From the NCBI GenBank assembly GCA_964503145.1, contig CAZCYV010000001.1:806001-870000 (forward strand): a DNA stretch of 64,000 bases, given 5' to 3'. A program made the position numbers and the translations under genes. The DNA is from RBG-16-57-11 sp964503145 (GTDB lineage: Bacteria > Chloroflexota > Anaerolineae > Anaerolineales > UBA4823). The notes under the pieces are model-generated. The model was not told where the DNA came from, did no database searches, and was given only the letters and a program-made list of their open reading frames with translations. This document shows, piece after piece, positions 1-9,096 of this stretch. How positions within the stretch are numbered: the stretch's first letter is position 1; each line of letters begins with the position of its first letter.

Positions 1-39
1 GTTCCAGATTCCTGTATTTTCTATTGATCGATCACACCC

Positions 40-45
40 TATACT
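40..45 (+). promoter_or_regulatory. possible -10 box of the hem operon
   Basis: TATACT lies 38 bases before the hemA start codon in the otherwise AT-rich first 82 bases. No convincing -35 hexamer sits at 16-18 bp spacing, and the operon promoter could lie left of the window. Weak call. Confidence 0.3.
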
Positions 46-82
46 TACAATCGAAATCATCCGCTAACAAGCAGCGAACGTT

Positions 83-1444
83 ATGACCATCCAATGCATC
101 GGCATCGATCACAAAAATGCTCCTGTCGAGCTGCGTGAAAAATTAGCCCTTAGCGAAGATCAGATTCGCTCTGCGCTCTCCCGTTTGCGTTGCCAGTCTG
201 CGCAGCTTCATCGAAACCATCCAATCCACGAAATGGCGATCCTTTCGACCTGCAATCGCACCGAGGTGTACGCGGTGACCTCGCGATCAGCGTTCGTCGA
301 AATGGAAATCCTGCTGGAGGAAAGCTGCCGGGCGGCTTTCGACGGGCACGCCTATCTGGAAGAGATACACCCTCGCCTTTTCCGCCTCACCGACGCCGAG
401 GTTGTGCGGCATCTGTTCGCGGTGGCCTGCGGTCTGGAATCGCAGGTGCTGGGAGAGCCGCAAATCCTGGGGCAGGTAACGCGCGCCCTGGAGCTGGCGC
501 GGGGTGTCGGCGCCGCCGGGCCGCTGCTTTCGCGCCTGTTCCAGGCCGCCATCCACACCGGCAAACGCGCCCACACCGAGACGCGCATCAGCCAGAACCC
601 GGCTTCGATCTCTTCGCTGGCGGCCCGGCTCGGCGAGAGCAGCGTCCCCCGGCTGGCGGAGGCGCAGGTGGTGGTGCTGGGCGCAGGCGAGATGGCCGAA
701 CTGGCGGTGGAAGCGCTGCAAAAGCGCGGCGCGCAGCACATTTTGGTGGTGAACCGCACCCTGGAGCGCGCTCGCGCCCTGGCCGAGCGCTGGCAGGCTT
801 CCAGCGCCACCTTCGAATACCTGGAACAAGCTCTGGAGTACGCGGACATCCTGATCTCCTCCACCAGCGCCCCACACTTGATCATCCCCAGCGAGATGGT
901 TGCCAGAGCAATGTCCCGGCGACCGGCACGGCCGCTGACGCTGATCGACATTGCTGTGCCGCGGGACATCGACCCCGAAGTCAGGCACATCCCCAATGTG
1001 CGCCTGTTCGATATCGACCACCTGAACGCCCAACTGGAAAACGCCCTGGCGGCGCGCGCGGCGCAGGTGCCGCTCGTCGAGGCTATCCTCGCCGAAGAGA
1101 CCGAGCGTTTCGTCCGCTTCCTGGATACGCTGGACATGCTGCCGGTGATCAGCGGGCTGCGCCAATGGGCAGAAGATGTGCGCCAGGCCGAGCTGCACAA
1201 GACGCTGCGCCATCTACCGGGCCTCTCGGACGAAGAGGCGGCGCGCATCGACGCCCTGACCCGGGCGCTGGTGAACAAGCTGTTGCATGCTCCCACCCAA
1301 CGATTGCGCGCCGAGGCGGGTTGCCCGCACGCTCCTCAGTACATCACCGTCGCTCAAACCCTGTTCAACCTGCCCGGCGAGGGCGACCTGTGCCATTTCT
1401 CCGGGGAAGTCTGCCCGATTGCCGCGGACGAACTCGACGGATGA
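83..1444 (+). CDS. hemA: glutamyl-tRNA reductase
   Basis: NADPH-dependent reduction of glutamyl-tRNA(Glu) to glutamate-1-semialdehyde, the first committed step of the C5 tetrapyrrole pathway in the cytoplasm. The 453-residue protein has the family layout: an N-terminal catalytic domain with STCNRTEVY (nucleophile Cys57), a Rossmann NADPH domain with VLGAGEMAEL near residues 197-206, and a C-terminal helical dimerisation domain. Length is normal for the family. It is first in the hem operon and its TGA overlaps the hemC ATG (ATGA), so the two are translationally coupled. No strong Shine-Dalgarno precedes the ATG. The partner enzyme HemL closes the same operon. Confidence 0.96.
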   Translation: MTIQCIGIDHKNAPVELREKLALSEDQIRSALSRLRCQSAQLHRNHPIHEMAILSTCNRTEVYAVTSRSAFVEMEILLEESCRAAFDGHAYLEEIHPRLFRLTDAEVVRHLFAVACGLESQVLGEPQILGQVTRALELARGVGAAGPLLSRLFQAAIHTGKRAHTETRISQNPASISSLAARLGESSVPRLAEAQVVVLGAGEMAELAVEALQKRGAQHILVVNRTLERARALAERWQASSATFEYLEQALEYADILISSTSAPHLIIPSEMVARAMSRRPARPLTLIDIAVPRDIDPEVRHIPNVRLFDIDHLNAQLENALAARAAQVPLVEAILAEETERFVRFLDTLDMLPVISGLRQWAEDVRQAELHKTLRHLPGLSDEEAARIDALTRALVNKLLHAPTQRLRAEAGCPHAPQYITVAQTLFNLPGEGDLCHFSGEVCPIAADELDG

Positions 1445-2379
1445 AGCTGATCTTCGCCACCCGCCCTTCAGCCCTGGCCCGCTGGCAGACTCGCTGGGTG
1501 ATCGACGCCCTGCAACGAGCCTGGCCTGGCCTGGAATGCACAGAAAAAGTGATTACCACCCAGGGAGACCGCGTGCTGGACAGGCCGCTGCCGGAAATCG
1601 GCGGCAAAGGCCTGTTCACCCTGGAACTGGAGGCCGAACTGCTCAACGGCAGCGTGCACGCTGCGGTTCATTCACTAAAGGATTTACCCGTTGAACAACC
1701 GTCAGAGTTGACCCTGGGCTGCATCCCTCAGCGCGGCGAGGTGCGCGATGCGCTGATTTCAGCGCAGGGCTGGACGCTGATGGGTCTGCCGGCTGAGGCT
1801 AAAGTCGGTACTTCGAGCCTGCGCCGCGCTGCCCAGACGCTGCGCCTGCGCCCTGACCTACAGATCGAGCCGCTGCGCGGCAACATCGATACCCGGCTGC
1901 GCAAAGCGCGCGAGGGAGGGTATGACGCAATCGTGCTGGCAGGCGCGGGGCTGACGCGCATGGGCTGGGAACAGCAGGTCACCGAGTGGCTCAGCCTGGA
2001 GGCAATGCTGCCGGCGCCCGGGCAAGGCGCGCTGGCGGTGCAGTGCCGCGCCGACGACGCCGCAACCCTGCGGTTGCTGGCCGCTCTCGAAGACCCCGCC
2101 GCCCGCGCCGCCACCGTCGCCGAGCGCGCCTTCCTGAAAGGCCTGGGAGGCGGCTGCTCCGTGCCGGTGGCGGCCTACGCCGAGTTCGATCCTCAGAGCC
2201 AGGGGCTGCGCCTGCGCGGCCGGGTGCTCTCGCCCGATGGCCGGCAGGCCATCCAGGTCGAGGGCAGCGGCGTGGACGCCGCGGAGTTGGGCGAGCGCCT
2301 GGCGCGCCGCGCCCTGGAGCAGGGTGCAGCGGCACTGTTCAGCTTCTTGCCCGCCGATCTAAATCCCAAGGATAGGTGA
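1441..2379 (+). CDS. hemC: porphobilinogen deaminase (hydroxymethylbilane synthase)
   Basis: Polymerises four porphobilinogens to hydroxymethylbilane. The 312-residue protein shows GTSSLRRAAQ, PAPGQGALAVQ and the dipyrromethane cofactor attachment loop GGGCSVPVAA with Cys239. The reading frame stays open far upstream inside hemA, but the ATG at 1441 is chosen: it gives the family's usual length and N-terminus (MKLIFATRPSALA) and forms an ATGA overlap with hemA. In many bacteria hemD follows hemC. Here hemB follows directly after 4 bases, so uroporphyrinogen-III synthase must be encoded elsewhere. Confidence 0.96.
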   Translation: MKLIFATRPSALARWQTRWVIDALQRAWPGLECTEKVITTQGDRVLDRPLPEIGGKGLFTLELEAELLNGSVHAAVHSLKDLPVEQPSELTLGCIPQRGEVRDALISAQGWTLMGLPAEAKVGTSSLRRAAQTLRLRPDLQIEPLRGNIDTRLRKAREGGYDAIVLAGAGLTRMGWEQQVTEWLSLEAMLPAPGQGALAVQCRADDAATLRLLAALEDPAARAATVAERAFLKGLGGGCSVPVAAYAEFDPQSQGLRLRGRVLSPDGRQAIQVEGSGVDAAELGERLARRALEQGAAALFSFLPADLNPKDR

Positions 2380-2383
2380 TACC

Positions 2384-3424
2384 ATGAAAATATACGAGCC
2401 GATTGAAATCCAAACGCGCCTGCCCGTCCTGGAGCGCCGCCCGCGGCGGCTGCGTCAGAGCGCCGCGCTGCGCGCCATGGTGCGCGAAACCGATCTGGAC
2501 CCCAAGGATTTCGTTTACCCGCTCTTCGTGCGCCATGGCCAGGGCGTCCGCCGGGAGATCCGCTCGATGCCCGGCGTCTATCAATGGCCGGTGGACCTGC
2601 TCGTCGGCGAAGTCGAAACCATCGCCAAACTGGGCATCCCGGCGGTGATCCTCTTTGGCATCCCAGAGCACAAAGACCCCATCGGGCTGGAGAACTTTGC
2701 TCCCGATGGTATCGTCCAGCAGGCCATCCGGGCGATCAAGCAGACAACGCCTGAGATGGTGGTGATCACCGATGTATGCCTGTGCGAGTACACCGATCAC
2801 GGACACTGCGGCGTGCTGAATACCGGTCCCGATCGAGACCCGCACCTGCCAGAAGGCTATGTACTCAACGACGCCACCCTGGAAATCCTGGGACGGGTGG
2901 CGGTTTCGCACGCCGAGGCGGGAGCGGATATCGTCGCTCCCAGCGGGATGATCGACGGCATGGTGGCGGCCATCCGGGCGGCGCTGGACGGCGCTGGCTT
3001 CCAGAACACCCTGATCCTGTCGTACGCGGTGAAGTATGCCTCCGGCTTCTACGGGCCTTTCCGCGATGCCGCCGAATCGCCGCCTAAGTTTGGCGACCGC
3101 AAATCGCATCAGATGGACCCCGCCAACGCCCGTGAAGCGCTCAAGGAAGTCACTTTGGATGTGGAGCAAGGCGCAGACCTGGTGATGGTCAAACCAGCGC
3201 TGCCTTATCTGGATGTGATCTATCGCGTGCGCCAGGCGTATCCTGAGCTGCCCCTGGCGGCGTACAACGTCAGCGGCGAATATGCCATGCTCAAAGCTGC
3301 GGCGGCCAACGGCTGGCTGGATGAACGCACCACCGTGCTGGAGGCGCTGACGGCGATCAAGCGCGCCGGCGCCGACCTGATCCTGACGTATCACGCCAAA
3401 CAGGCCGCCGCCTGGCTGGCATAA
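2384..3424 (+). CDS. hemB: porphobilinogen synthase (delta-aminolevulinate dehydratase)
   Basis: Condenses two 5-aminolevulinates to porphobilinogen. The 346-residue protein carries the two Schiff-base lysines in SYAVKYAS (Lys217) and MVKPALPYLD (Lys270). The metal-site segment reads DVCLCEYTDHGHC, with Cys132, Cys134 and Cys142, the Zn-dependent version rather than the Mg/Asp-rich version. The start lies 4 bases after the hemC stop, with AAGGATAGG as a plausible ribosome-binding site inside the hemC 3' end. The N-terminus has about 20 extra residues before the usual RPRRLR motif, which is within family variation. Confidence 0.96.
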   Translation: MKIYEPIEIQTRLPVLERRPRRLRQSAALRAMVRETDLDPKDFVYPLFVRHGQGVRREIRSMPGVYQWPVDLLVGEVETIAKLGIPAVILFGIPEHKDPIGLENFAPDGIVQQAIRAIKQTTPEMVVITDVCLCEYTDHGHCGVLNTGPDRDPHLPEGYVLNDATLEILGRVAVSHAEAGADIVAPSGMIDGMVAAIRAALDGAGFQNTLILSYAVKYASGFYGPFRDAAESPPKFGDRKSHQMDPANAREALKEVTLDVEQGADLVMVKPALPYLDVIYRVRQAYPELPLAAYNVSGEYAMLKAAAANGWLDERTTVLEALTAIKRAGADLILTYHAKQAAAWLA

Positions 3425-3449
3425 AGACTTCACGCAAGAGGTATCCCAA

Positions 3450-4634
3450 ATGAGCTTACCGGTTTCTCCTTTGTCTTCACCCCTCAGCAGGCCGGCGGCG
3501 GCCGAGCGCCAGTTGCACGATCAGCGCATGCACACCGCCGACTTCGACCTGGCGCCGTTCACCATCGCCTGGGAGGTGACGCGCGCTTGCGCCTTTAAGT
3601 GCGTCCACTGCCGCGCCGACGCTCAGCATCGGCGTCATCCAGACGAGTTGAACACGCAGGAAGCCATGCGCCTGATTGATCAGATCGCCGAGTTCGGCAA
3701 TCCGATCCTGATCTTCACCGGCGGCGACCCCATGATGCGCCGCGACCTGTTCGATCTGATCGCCCACGCTGCCGAGAAAGGCCTGCGCTGCTCGCTGACC
3801 CCTACGGCGACTGCCCTGCCCACCCTGGAGCGGCTAGAGCTGGCCCGTCAGGCAGGCATCCGCCGCATCGCCCTGAGCCTGGACGCGCCCGCGGCCAGCA
3901 TTCACGACGAGTTCCGCCAGGTGCCCGGCTCGTGGCAGCGCACGATGAACATCCTGCGCGCCGCGCAACAGGCCGGGCTGAGCGCCCAGGTGAACACCAC
4001 CGTTTCTACCTATAACCTGGGCTTGCTACCCAATATGGTGCCGTTCATTCAGGAAGTCGGCGCAGTGCAATGGTCGGTGTTCTTTCTGGTTCCCACCGGG
4101 CGGGCGCAGATGGGCTGGATGATCAGCCCCGAAAAACACGAGCAGGTGTTTCACTGGCTGTACGACCTGTCCAAAACCGCTCCTTTTGACATCAAAGCCA
4201 CCGCCGCGCCGATGTACCGCCGCGTGGCCATCCAGCGCCGCAAGGCGGAGGCCGGGGATAGCTCCCAATCGGTCACCTTCCAGGGCGCCGGTTTCCAGTA
4301 CGCCGACGGCCTGGACCGCCCCACGCGCGGTGTCAACGACGGCAACGGCTTCCTTTTCATCTCGCACGTCGGCGATATCCAGCCCTCTGGCTTCCTGCCG
4401 ATCACCGCCGGTAACGCCCGCCGGGATCATATCGTGGAGGTTTACCGCCACTCCCCGTTGTTCAAGGACCTGCGCACTCCTGCCAGGATCAAAGGCAAGT
4501 GTGGCGTGTGCGAGTACCGGGAGGTGTGCGGCGGTCAGCGCGGGCGCGCCTACGGCGTCACCGGCGATTATCTGGAATCCGATCCCGCCTGCGCCTATAC
4601 TCCAATTCAACCTCTGCCACGGGAGGTGTCATGA
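3450..4634 (+). CDS. AhbD/NirJ-like radical SAM-SPASM protein in heme operon
   Basis: Radical SAM enzyme of 394 residues. The AdoMet-type 4Fe-4S motif CxxxCxxC is at Cys47, Cys51 and Cys54 (CAFKCVHC), with GGDPMMR following as the SAM-contact strand. The C-terminal second-cluster region has CGVCEYREVCGG and then RAYGVTGDY with a further Cys. The closing CGG-RxRAY-GD-DP-C pattern is that of heme-pathway enzymes such as AhbD (Fe-coproporphyrin III decarboxylase), NirJ and related Bacillus proteins. The stop overlaps the hemE ATG. No hemN or hemF is present, so I infer a role in coproporphyrin(ogen) side-chain oxidation, but substrate and product are not shown by sequence. A peptide or thioether modification role is less likely in this context. 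Confidence 0.8.
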   Translation: MSLPVSPLSSPLSRPAAAERQLHDQRMHTADFDLAPFTIAWEVTRACAFKCVHCRADAQHRRHPDELNTQEAMRLIDQIAEFGNPILIFTGGDPMMRRDLFDLIAHAAEKGLRCSLTPTATALPTLERLELARQAGIRRIALSLDAPAASIHDEFRQVPGSWQRTMNILRAAQQAGLSAQVNTTVSTYNLGLLPNMVPFIQEVGAVQWSVFFLVPTGRAQMGWMISPEKHEQVFHWLYDLSKTAPFDIKATAAPMYRRVAIQRRKAEAGDSSQSVTFQGAGFQYADGLDRPTRGVNDGNGFLFISHVGDIQPSGFLPITAGNARRDHIVEVYRHSPLFKDLRTPARIKGKCGVCEYREVCGGQRGRAYGVTGDYLESDPACAYTPIQPLPREVS

Positions 4635-5701
4635 GCACCCAACCGATGACGCGCCAGGCGGCCCCAACCGATGCGCCTCAGGGGCGCTTCTTGCGCGCTT
4701 GCCAGCGCCTGCCGGTGGACGCCACGCCGGTGTGGTTCATGCGTCAGGCCGGGCGTTATATGCCCGAATACCGCCGCATCCGCGAGAAATATTCGCTGTT
4801 AGAGATCTGCCAGCGCCCGGAGGTCGCCGCCGAGGTCACCCTGCAGCCGGTGGAGGCCTTTGGCATGGACGCGGCGATCCTGTTCGCCGACATCCTCTTG
4901 CCGCTGATCCCCATGGGGCTGAAGCTCGAGTTCGTCCAGGGCGAGGGGCCGGTGATCCACAATCCCGTGCGCAGCGAAAAAGACGTGCAGCGGCTGCGCC
5001 CGGTTGACCCGGAGAGCGACCTGGGGCATGTCTTGCAGGCGATTCGCCTGCTGCGCAGCCAGCTTGGAGAGACGCCGCTGATCGGCTTCTGCGGCGCGCC
5101 GTTCACCGTGGCGGCGTATGCCATCGAGGGCGGAGCGACGCGCGATTTCATCCAGATCAAGAGGTTGATGTACAGCGCGCCGCAGCTTTTCGCGGCCTTC
5201 ATGGAGCGCCTGACCGAGACGCTAATCCGTTATCTGTCGGCGCAGGTGCACGCCGGAGCGCAGGCGGTGCAGGTCTTCGACTCTTGGGTGGGCGCGCTCA
5301 GCCAGCAGGATTATCAGCGCTTCGTCATGCCATACTCCGCCCAGCTTTTGAAGAGCGTCGAAGCATTGGGCGTGCCGGTGATCCATTTCGGCACCGGCAC
5401 AGCGGCGCTGCTGCCGCTGATGAGTCAGGCGGGCGGGACGGTGATGGGGTTGGACTGGCGCCTGCCGCTGGATCAGGCCTGGGAAATGGCGGGCAGCGAG
5501 CGCGCCATCCAGGGCAACCTGGATCCGGTCGCCCTGTTCGCCCCGCTGCCGGAGTTGCGCCGCCAGATCGAGGATGTGCTGCGCCGAGCCGCCGGCCGAC
5601 CCGGCCACATCTTCAACACCGGCCACGGCATCTTCCAGCACACGCCGGTCGAAAGCGTGCGCGCCGCCGTGCAGATGGTTCACGAGCTGAGCGCCCGCTA
5701 G
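4631..5701 (+). CDS. hemE: uroporphyrinogen decarboxylase
   Basis: Decarboxylates the four acetate side chains of uroporphyrinogen III to give coproporphyrinogen III. The 356-residue protein has both family signatures: VWFMRQAGRYMPEYR near the N-terminus and GFCGAPFTVAAYAIEGG near residue 155. The open frame runs further upstream, but the ATG at 4631 is preferred. It follows GGGAGGTG, overlaps the radical SAM stop as ATGA, and gives a normal-length protein. Its presence shows the protoporphyrin or coproporphyrin branch is used rather than the purely siroheme-dependent Ahb route. Confidence 0.96.
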   Translation: MSTQPMTRQAAPTDAPQGRFLRACQRLPVDATPVWFMRQAGRYMPEYRRIREKYSLLEICQRPEVAAEVTLQPVEAFGMDAAILFADILLPLIPMGLKLEFVQGEGPVIHNPVRSEKDVQRLRPVDPESDLGHVLQAIRLLRSQLGETPLIGFCGAPFTVAAYAIEGGATRDFIQIKRLMYSAPQLFAAFMERLTETLIRYLSAQVHAGAQAVQVFDSWVGALSQQDYQRFVMPYSAQLLKSVEALGVPVIHFGTGTAALLPLMSQAGGTVMGLDWRLPLDQAWEMAGSERAIQGNLDPVALFAPLPELRRQIEDVLRRAAGRPGHIFNTGHGIFQHTPVESVRAAVQMVHELSAR

Positions 5702-5729
5702 CAATTTGACGAATGCAGCAGGGAAAGCG

Positions 5730-7145
5730 ATGGTGAAAGACATACTTGTCATCGGCGGGGGCATCTCTGGCCTGGCCGCGGCTTATTTCGCGCAGAAAAA
5801 CGCCCAGCAGGCCGGGCAGACAATCCGCCTGACAGCGCTGGAAGCCAGCCCGCTATGGGGTGGGAAGATCCGCACCGAGCGAGTGGATGGCTTCGTCATC
5901 GAAGGCGGGCCGGACACCTTCCTGGCGATCAAACCCTGGGGAGTAGCGCTGTGCCGTGAGCTGGGTTTGGGCGAGCGGCTGCACGGCACTAACCCGCAGC
6001 AGAAAAACACCTATGTGCTGCGCCAGAACCGCCTGCATCCCCTGCCGGATGGGCTGACCATGATGATCCCCACCCAGGTCGGGCCAATGCTGCGCACCAG
6101 CCTGCTCTCCTGGCCGCAGAAGGCGCGCATGGGGCTGGATTTCCTGCTGCCGCCGCGGCCGCGGAACGGCGATGAGAGTTTGGGCGAGTTCGTCTCGCGG
6201 CGGCTGGGGCGAGCGGCCTACGAAAACCTGATCGAGCCATTGATGAGCGGCATTTACGCCGGGGATGGCGACCGGCTGAGCCTGGGAGCGACCTTCCCGT
6301 ATTTACGCGATCTGGAAGTGGAGTATGGTGGGCTGGCCAAAGGCGCCCTGGCGGTGCGCAAGAAGATGGCTGCCAGCCGTCAGGCTGCGCCTGGCTCGCG
6401 CTCGGCCTTTCTCACCCCCACAACGGGGCTGATGGAGATCGTTGAGGCGCTGCTCGGCTGGCTGGCGCAGCGTGGGGTCGAGCTGCGCGCCGGGACGCCG
6501 GTCGAGAGCCTGGAATACGAAAACGGCCGGTTCTGCGCGCGCCTGCCAGGCGGCGAAAGCCTCACCGCGCACGGCGTGATCCTGGCCGCGCCCGCCTACG
6601 CCGCCGGCGACATGCTGCAGCGGTTGGATCCACGCCTGGCGCTGGAGCTACAGGCCATTCCTTACACCTCCACGGCGACGGTTTCACTGGCCTACCGCCA
6701 GAGCGAGCTACCGCGCCCGCTGGACGGCTACGGCTATGTCATCCCGCGCCGCGAAGGGCGGCGAGCACTGGCCTGCACCTGGACTTCGACCAAGTTCCCC
6801 CACCGCGCCCCGCCGGGCTACGCCCTGCTGCGAGTCTTCGTTGGGCGGGCGGGCCAGGAGCAGGACATCCCCTGGGACGACGCCGGTCTGCTGACACTGG
6901 CGCAGGAAGAGCTTCGAATGACCCTGGGCATCGCGGCGCAGCCCACTTTGTGGCGGGTGTTCCGCTGGGAGCGCGCCATGCCGCAGTATAATCTGGGACA
7001 TCTGGAGCGCCTGGCGCGCATCGAGGCTATGTCGCAGCGCTGGCCTGGCCTGGCCCTGGCCGGCAACGGCTATCGCGGCATCGGCATCCCCGATTGCATC
7101 CGCTCAGGTGAACTCGCGGCGCAGAGAATCCTGGAGACAATATGA
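5730..7145 (+). CDS. hemY: protoporphyrinogen/coproporphyrinogen oxidase, HemY/PgoX type
   Basis: FAD-dependent six-electron oxidation of protoporphyrinogen IX or, in monoderm-type coproporphyrin pathways, coproporphyrinogen III. The 471-residue protein starts with the dinucleotide-binding motif ILVIGGGISGLAAAY, continues with WGGKIRTE and EGGPDTFLAIKP, and ends with the second FAD motif ALAGNGYRGIGIPDCIRSG. A TTG at 5706 could extend it by eight residues, but the ATG at 5730 with AGGGAAA six bases upstream is preferred. The stop overlaps hemL as ATGA. Which porphyrinogen is the substrate depends on whether HemN or HemQ functions exist elsewhere. Confidence 0.93.
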   Translation: MVKDILVIGGGISGLAAAYFAQKNAQQAGQTIRLTALEASPLWGGKIRTERVDGFVIEGGPDTFLAIKPWGVALCRELGLGERLHGTNPQQKNTYVLRQNRLHPLPDGLTMMIPTQVGPMLRTSLLSWPQKARMGLDFLLPPRPRNGDESLGEFVSRRLGRAAYENLIEPLMSGIYAGDGDRLSLGATFPYLRDLEVEYGGLAKGALAVRKKMAASRQAAPGSRSAFLTPTTGLMEIVEALLGWLAQRGVELRAGTPVESLEYENGRFCARLPGGESLTAHGVILAAPAYAAGDMLQRLDPRLALELQAIPYTSTATVSLAYRQSELPRPLDGYGYVIPRREGRRALACTWTSTKFPHRAPPGYALLRVFVGRAGQEQDIPWDDAGLLTLAQEELRMTLGIAAQPTLWRVFRWERAMPQYNLGHLERLARIEAMSQRWPGLALAGNGYRGIGIPDCIRSGELAAQRILETI

Positions 7146-8425
7146 AGACCGAAAAATCACGAGCCTACTTTGCCACAGCCCAAAAACTGCTGCCGGGCGG
7201 GGTGGATTCGCCCGTGCGCGCCTTCCGTGCGGTGGGAGGCGAACCGCTGTTCATCGAGCGAGGCGAAGGCGCTTATCTGTACGATGTGGACGGCAACCGC
7301 TATATTGATTATGTGTTGTCTTGGGGGCCGCTCATCCTGGGCCACGCTCATCCCCAGGTGATCGCCGCCCTGCAACAGGCGGCCAGCCGCGGCACGAGCT
7401 ACGGCGCGCCCAGCCCGCTGGAAGTCGAGCTGGCTCAAAGAGTGATCGAAATGATGCCGGCCATCGAAATGATCCGCTTCGTCAATTCGGGCACCGAAGC
7501 TACGATGAGCGCTCTGCGGCTGGCGCGGGCCTTCACCCGCCGCGACAAGATCATCAAGTTCGAGGGCTGCTATCACGGGCACGCAGATCTGCTGCTGGTG
7601 CAGGCCGGCTCCGGCGTCGTCACCCTGGGGCTGCCCGATTCGCCCGGCGTACCGCCCGCCACCGTCCAGGATACGCTGGTCGCACGCTACAACGATCTCG
7701 AGTCAGTTGTCGATCTCTTCGCTCGCTTCCCGGAGCAGGTCGCCGCGGTGATCGTCGAGCCGGTGGCCGGGAACATGGGCGTCGTCCCGCCTGTGGAGGG
7801 CTTTCTAAGCGGACTGCGCCAGCTCACCAGCCAGCATGGGGCGCTGCTGATCTTCGACGAAGTGATGACCGGCTTTCGCGTCCACCCTGGCGGGGCGCAG
7901 GCGCTGTACGGGGTTCAACCCGACCTGACCACGCTGGGCAAAGTGATCGGCGGCGGGCTGCCGGTGGGGGCCTACGGGGGAAAGCGGGAAATCATGCAAC
8001 TTATCGCCCCGGCAGGGCCGGTGTACCAGGCCGGGACGCTCTCCGGCAATCCCCTGGCGATGACCGCGGGGATCGAGACGCTGAAAATCCTGGCGCAGCC
8101 CGGCGTGTGGCAGACGATCGAGCGCGCCGCGGCGCGCCTGACGGACGCCATCCAGCGCTGTGCCGAGGCGGCGGGCGTGCCGCTGGTCTCGACGCGGGTC
8201 GGTACGATGTTCACCGCCTTTTTCACCGATCAGTCGGTGCGCGACTGGCCGACCGCTAAAAGCAGCGACACGCAGCGCTTCGGAAGTTTCTTCCGGGCTA
8301 TGTTGGAAAATGGAGTCTATCTGGCCCCGTCGCAGTTCGAGGCCGGTTTCGTATCCAGCGCCCACACGCCGGAGGTCATCGACCAGACCATCGCAGCGGC
8401 GGAGCGGGCTTTTCGCGCCCTGTGA
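7142..8425 (+). CDS. hemL: glutamate-1-semialdehyde 2,1-aminomutase
   Basis: PLP enzyme converting glutamate-1-semialdehyde to 5-aminolevulinate, the step after HemA. The 427-residue protein has class-III aminotransferase features: NSGTEATMSALRLAR, EGCYHGHAD, IFDEVMTGFR and the PLP lysine Lys267 in TTLGKVIGGG. Length matches the family. It is the last gene of the operon and its TGA is only two bases from the stop codon of the convergent response regulator. No terminator hairpin is visible between them, so read-through antisense into the regulator is possible. Confidence 0.96.
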   Translation: MKTEKSRAYFATAQKLLPGGVDSPVRAFRAVGGEPLFIERGEGAYLYDVDGNRYIDYVLSWGPLILGHAHPQVIAALQQAASRGTSYGAPSPLEVELAQRVIEMMPAIEMIRFVNSGTEATMSALRLARAFTRRDKIIKFEGCYHGHADLLLVQAGSGVVTLGLPDSPGVPPATVQDTLVARYNDLESVVDLFARFPEQVAAVIVEPVAGNMGVVPPVEGFLSGLRQLTSQHGALLIFDEVMTGFRVHPGGAQALYGVQPDLTTLGKVIGGGLPVGAYGGKREIMQLIAPAGPVYQAGTLSGNPLAMTAGIETLKILAQPGVWQTIERAAARLTDAIQRCAEAAGVPLVSTRVGTMFTAFFTDQSVRDWPTAKSSDTQRFGSFFRAMLENGVYLAPSQFEAGFVSSAHTPEVIDQTIAAAERAFRAL

Positions 8426-8427
8426 GC

Positions 8428-9096
8428 TTATTCCTCACGACGATAATCGATGTGGGCGATCCCGGCGCGCAGGGCGTATAGCACCGCCTGGGTGCGGTTC
8501 GAAAGTCCCAGCTTCGCCAGGATGTTGGTGACGTGCGTGCGTACCGTGCGTTCGCTCAAGACCAGGGCGTCGGCAATCTCCTGATTGGTCAGCCCCAGAG
8601 CCATGTGCTGCAGGACCTCCACCTCACGGTCGGTCAGCGAAGTCGCGTTCCCCGGCTGCCCCTCGCCGCCCTGGATTTCCTCCATCAGCTTGCGGGCGAT
8701 CTCTGGCCCCAAGACCGGCTTGTTGCGATAAGTATCCCGAATAGCCTGGAGCAACTCATCCGAAGATGTATCTTTCATTAGATACCCTATTGCCCCTGCC
8801 CGGATGGCCGAAACCACCATGTGATCTTCCGAAAAGCTGGTCAGCACCAGGATGCGCGCCTGGGGATAGATCTTTTTAATCTCCAGAGTGGCCTGAACGC
8901 CGTCCATGCGCGGCATGACCAGGTCGAGCAGGATCACATCGGGCTGCAAATCTCGAGCCAGCGCCACCGCTTCCAGGCCATCGCCCGCCGCGCCGATCAC
9001 CCTCATCCCCGGCTCCGCCGAGATGAGCGCTTTCAGCCCATCCCGCACCACCGTATGATCATCCACGATCAGGACGCAAATCGGTCTTGTCGTCAT
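8428..9096 (-). CDS. NarL/LuxR-family response regulator
   Basis: Transcription factor of 222 residues. The receiver domain (residues 5-120) has acidic Asp12/Asp13, phospho-acceptor Asp58 (ILLDLVMPRMDG), Thr86 and Lys108. A C-terminal LuxR helix-turn-helix follows (residues 155-215: LTDREVEVLQHMALGLTNQE, SERTVRTHVTNIL). It overlaps the upstream kinase by four bases (ATGA on the minus strand), so it is almost certainly that kinase's cognate regulator. Targets cannot be read from sequence. The order and architecture resemble LiaSR, NarXL and other two-component pairs common in Chloroflexota. Confidence 0.93.
   Translation of the reverse strand: MTTRPICVLIVDDHTVVRDGLKALISAEPGMRVIGAAGDGLEAVALARDLQPDVILLDLVMPRMDGVQATLEIKKIYPQARILVLTSFSEDHMVVSAIRAGAIGYLMKDTSSDELLQAIRDTYRNKPVLGPEIARKLMEEIQGGEGQPGNATSLTDREVEVLQHMALGLTNQEIADALVLSERTVRTHVTNILAKLGLSNRTQAVLYALRAGIAHIDYRREE

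Noticed and set aside
287..1296. Long minus-strand open frames opposite hemA
   Set aside because: Antisense shadows of a strongly conserved gene; low-complexity composition and no ribosome-binding site or family resemblance.
190..1440. Long open frame upstream of and in frame with hemC
   Set aside because: It lies inside hemA in another frame, is Arg/Gly/Pro-rich as GC-rich shadows are, and hemC has a coupled ATG at 1441 giving the normal length.
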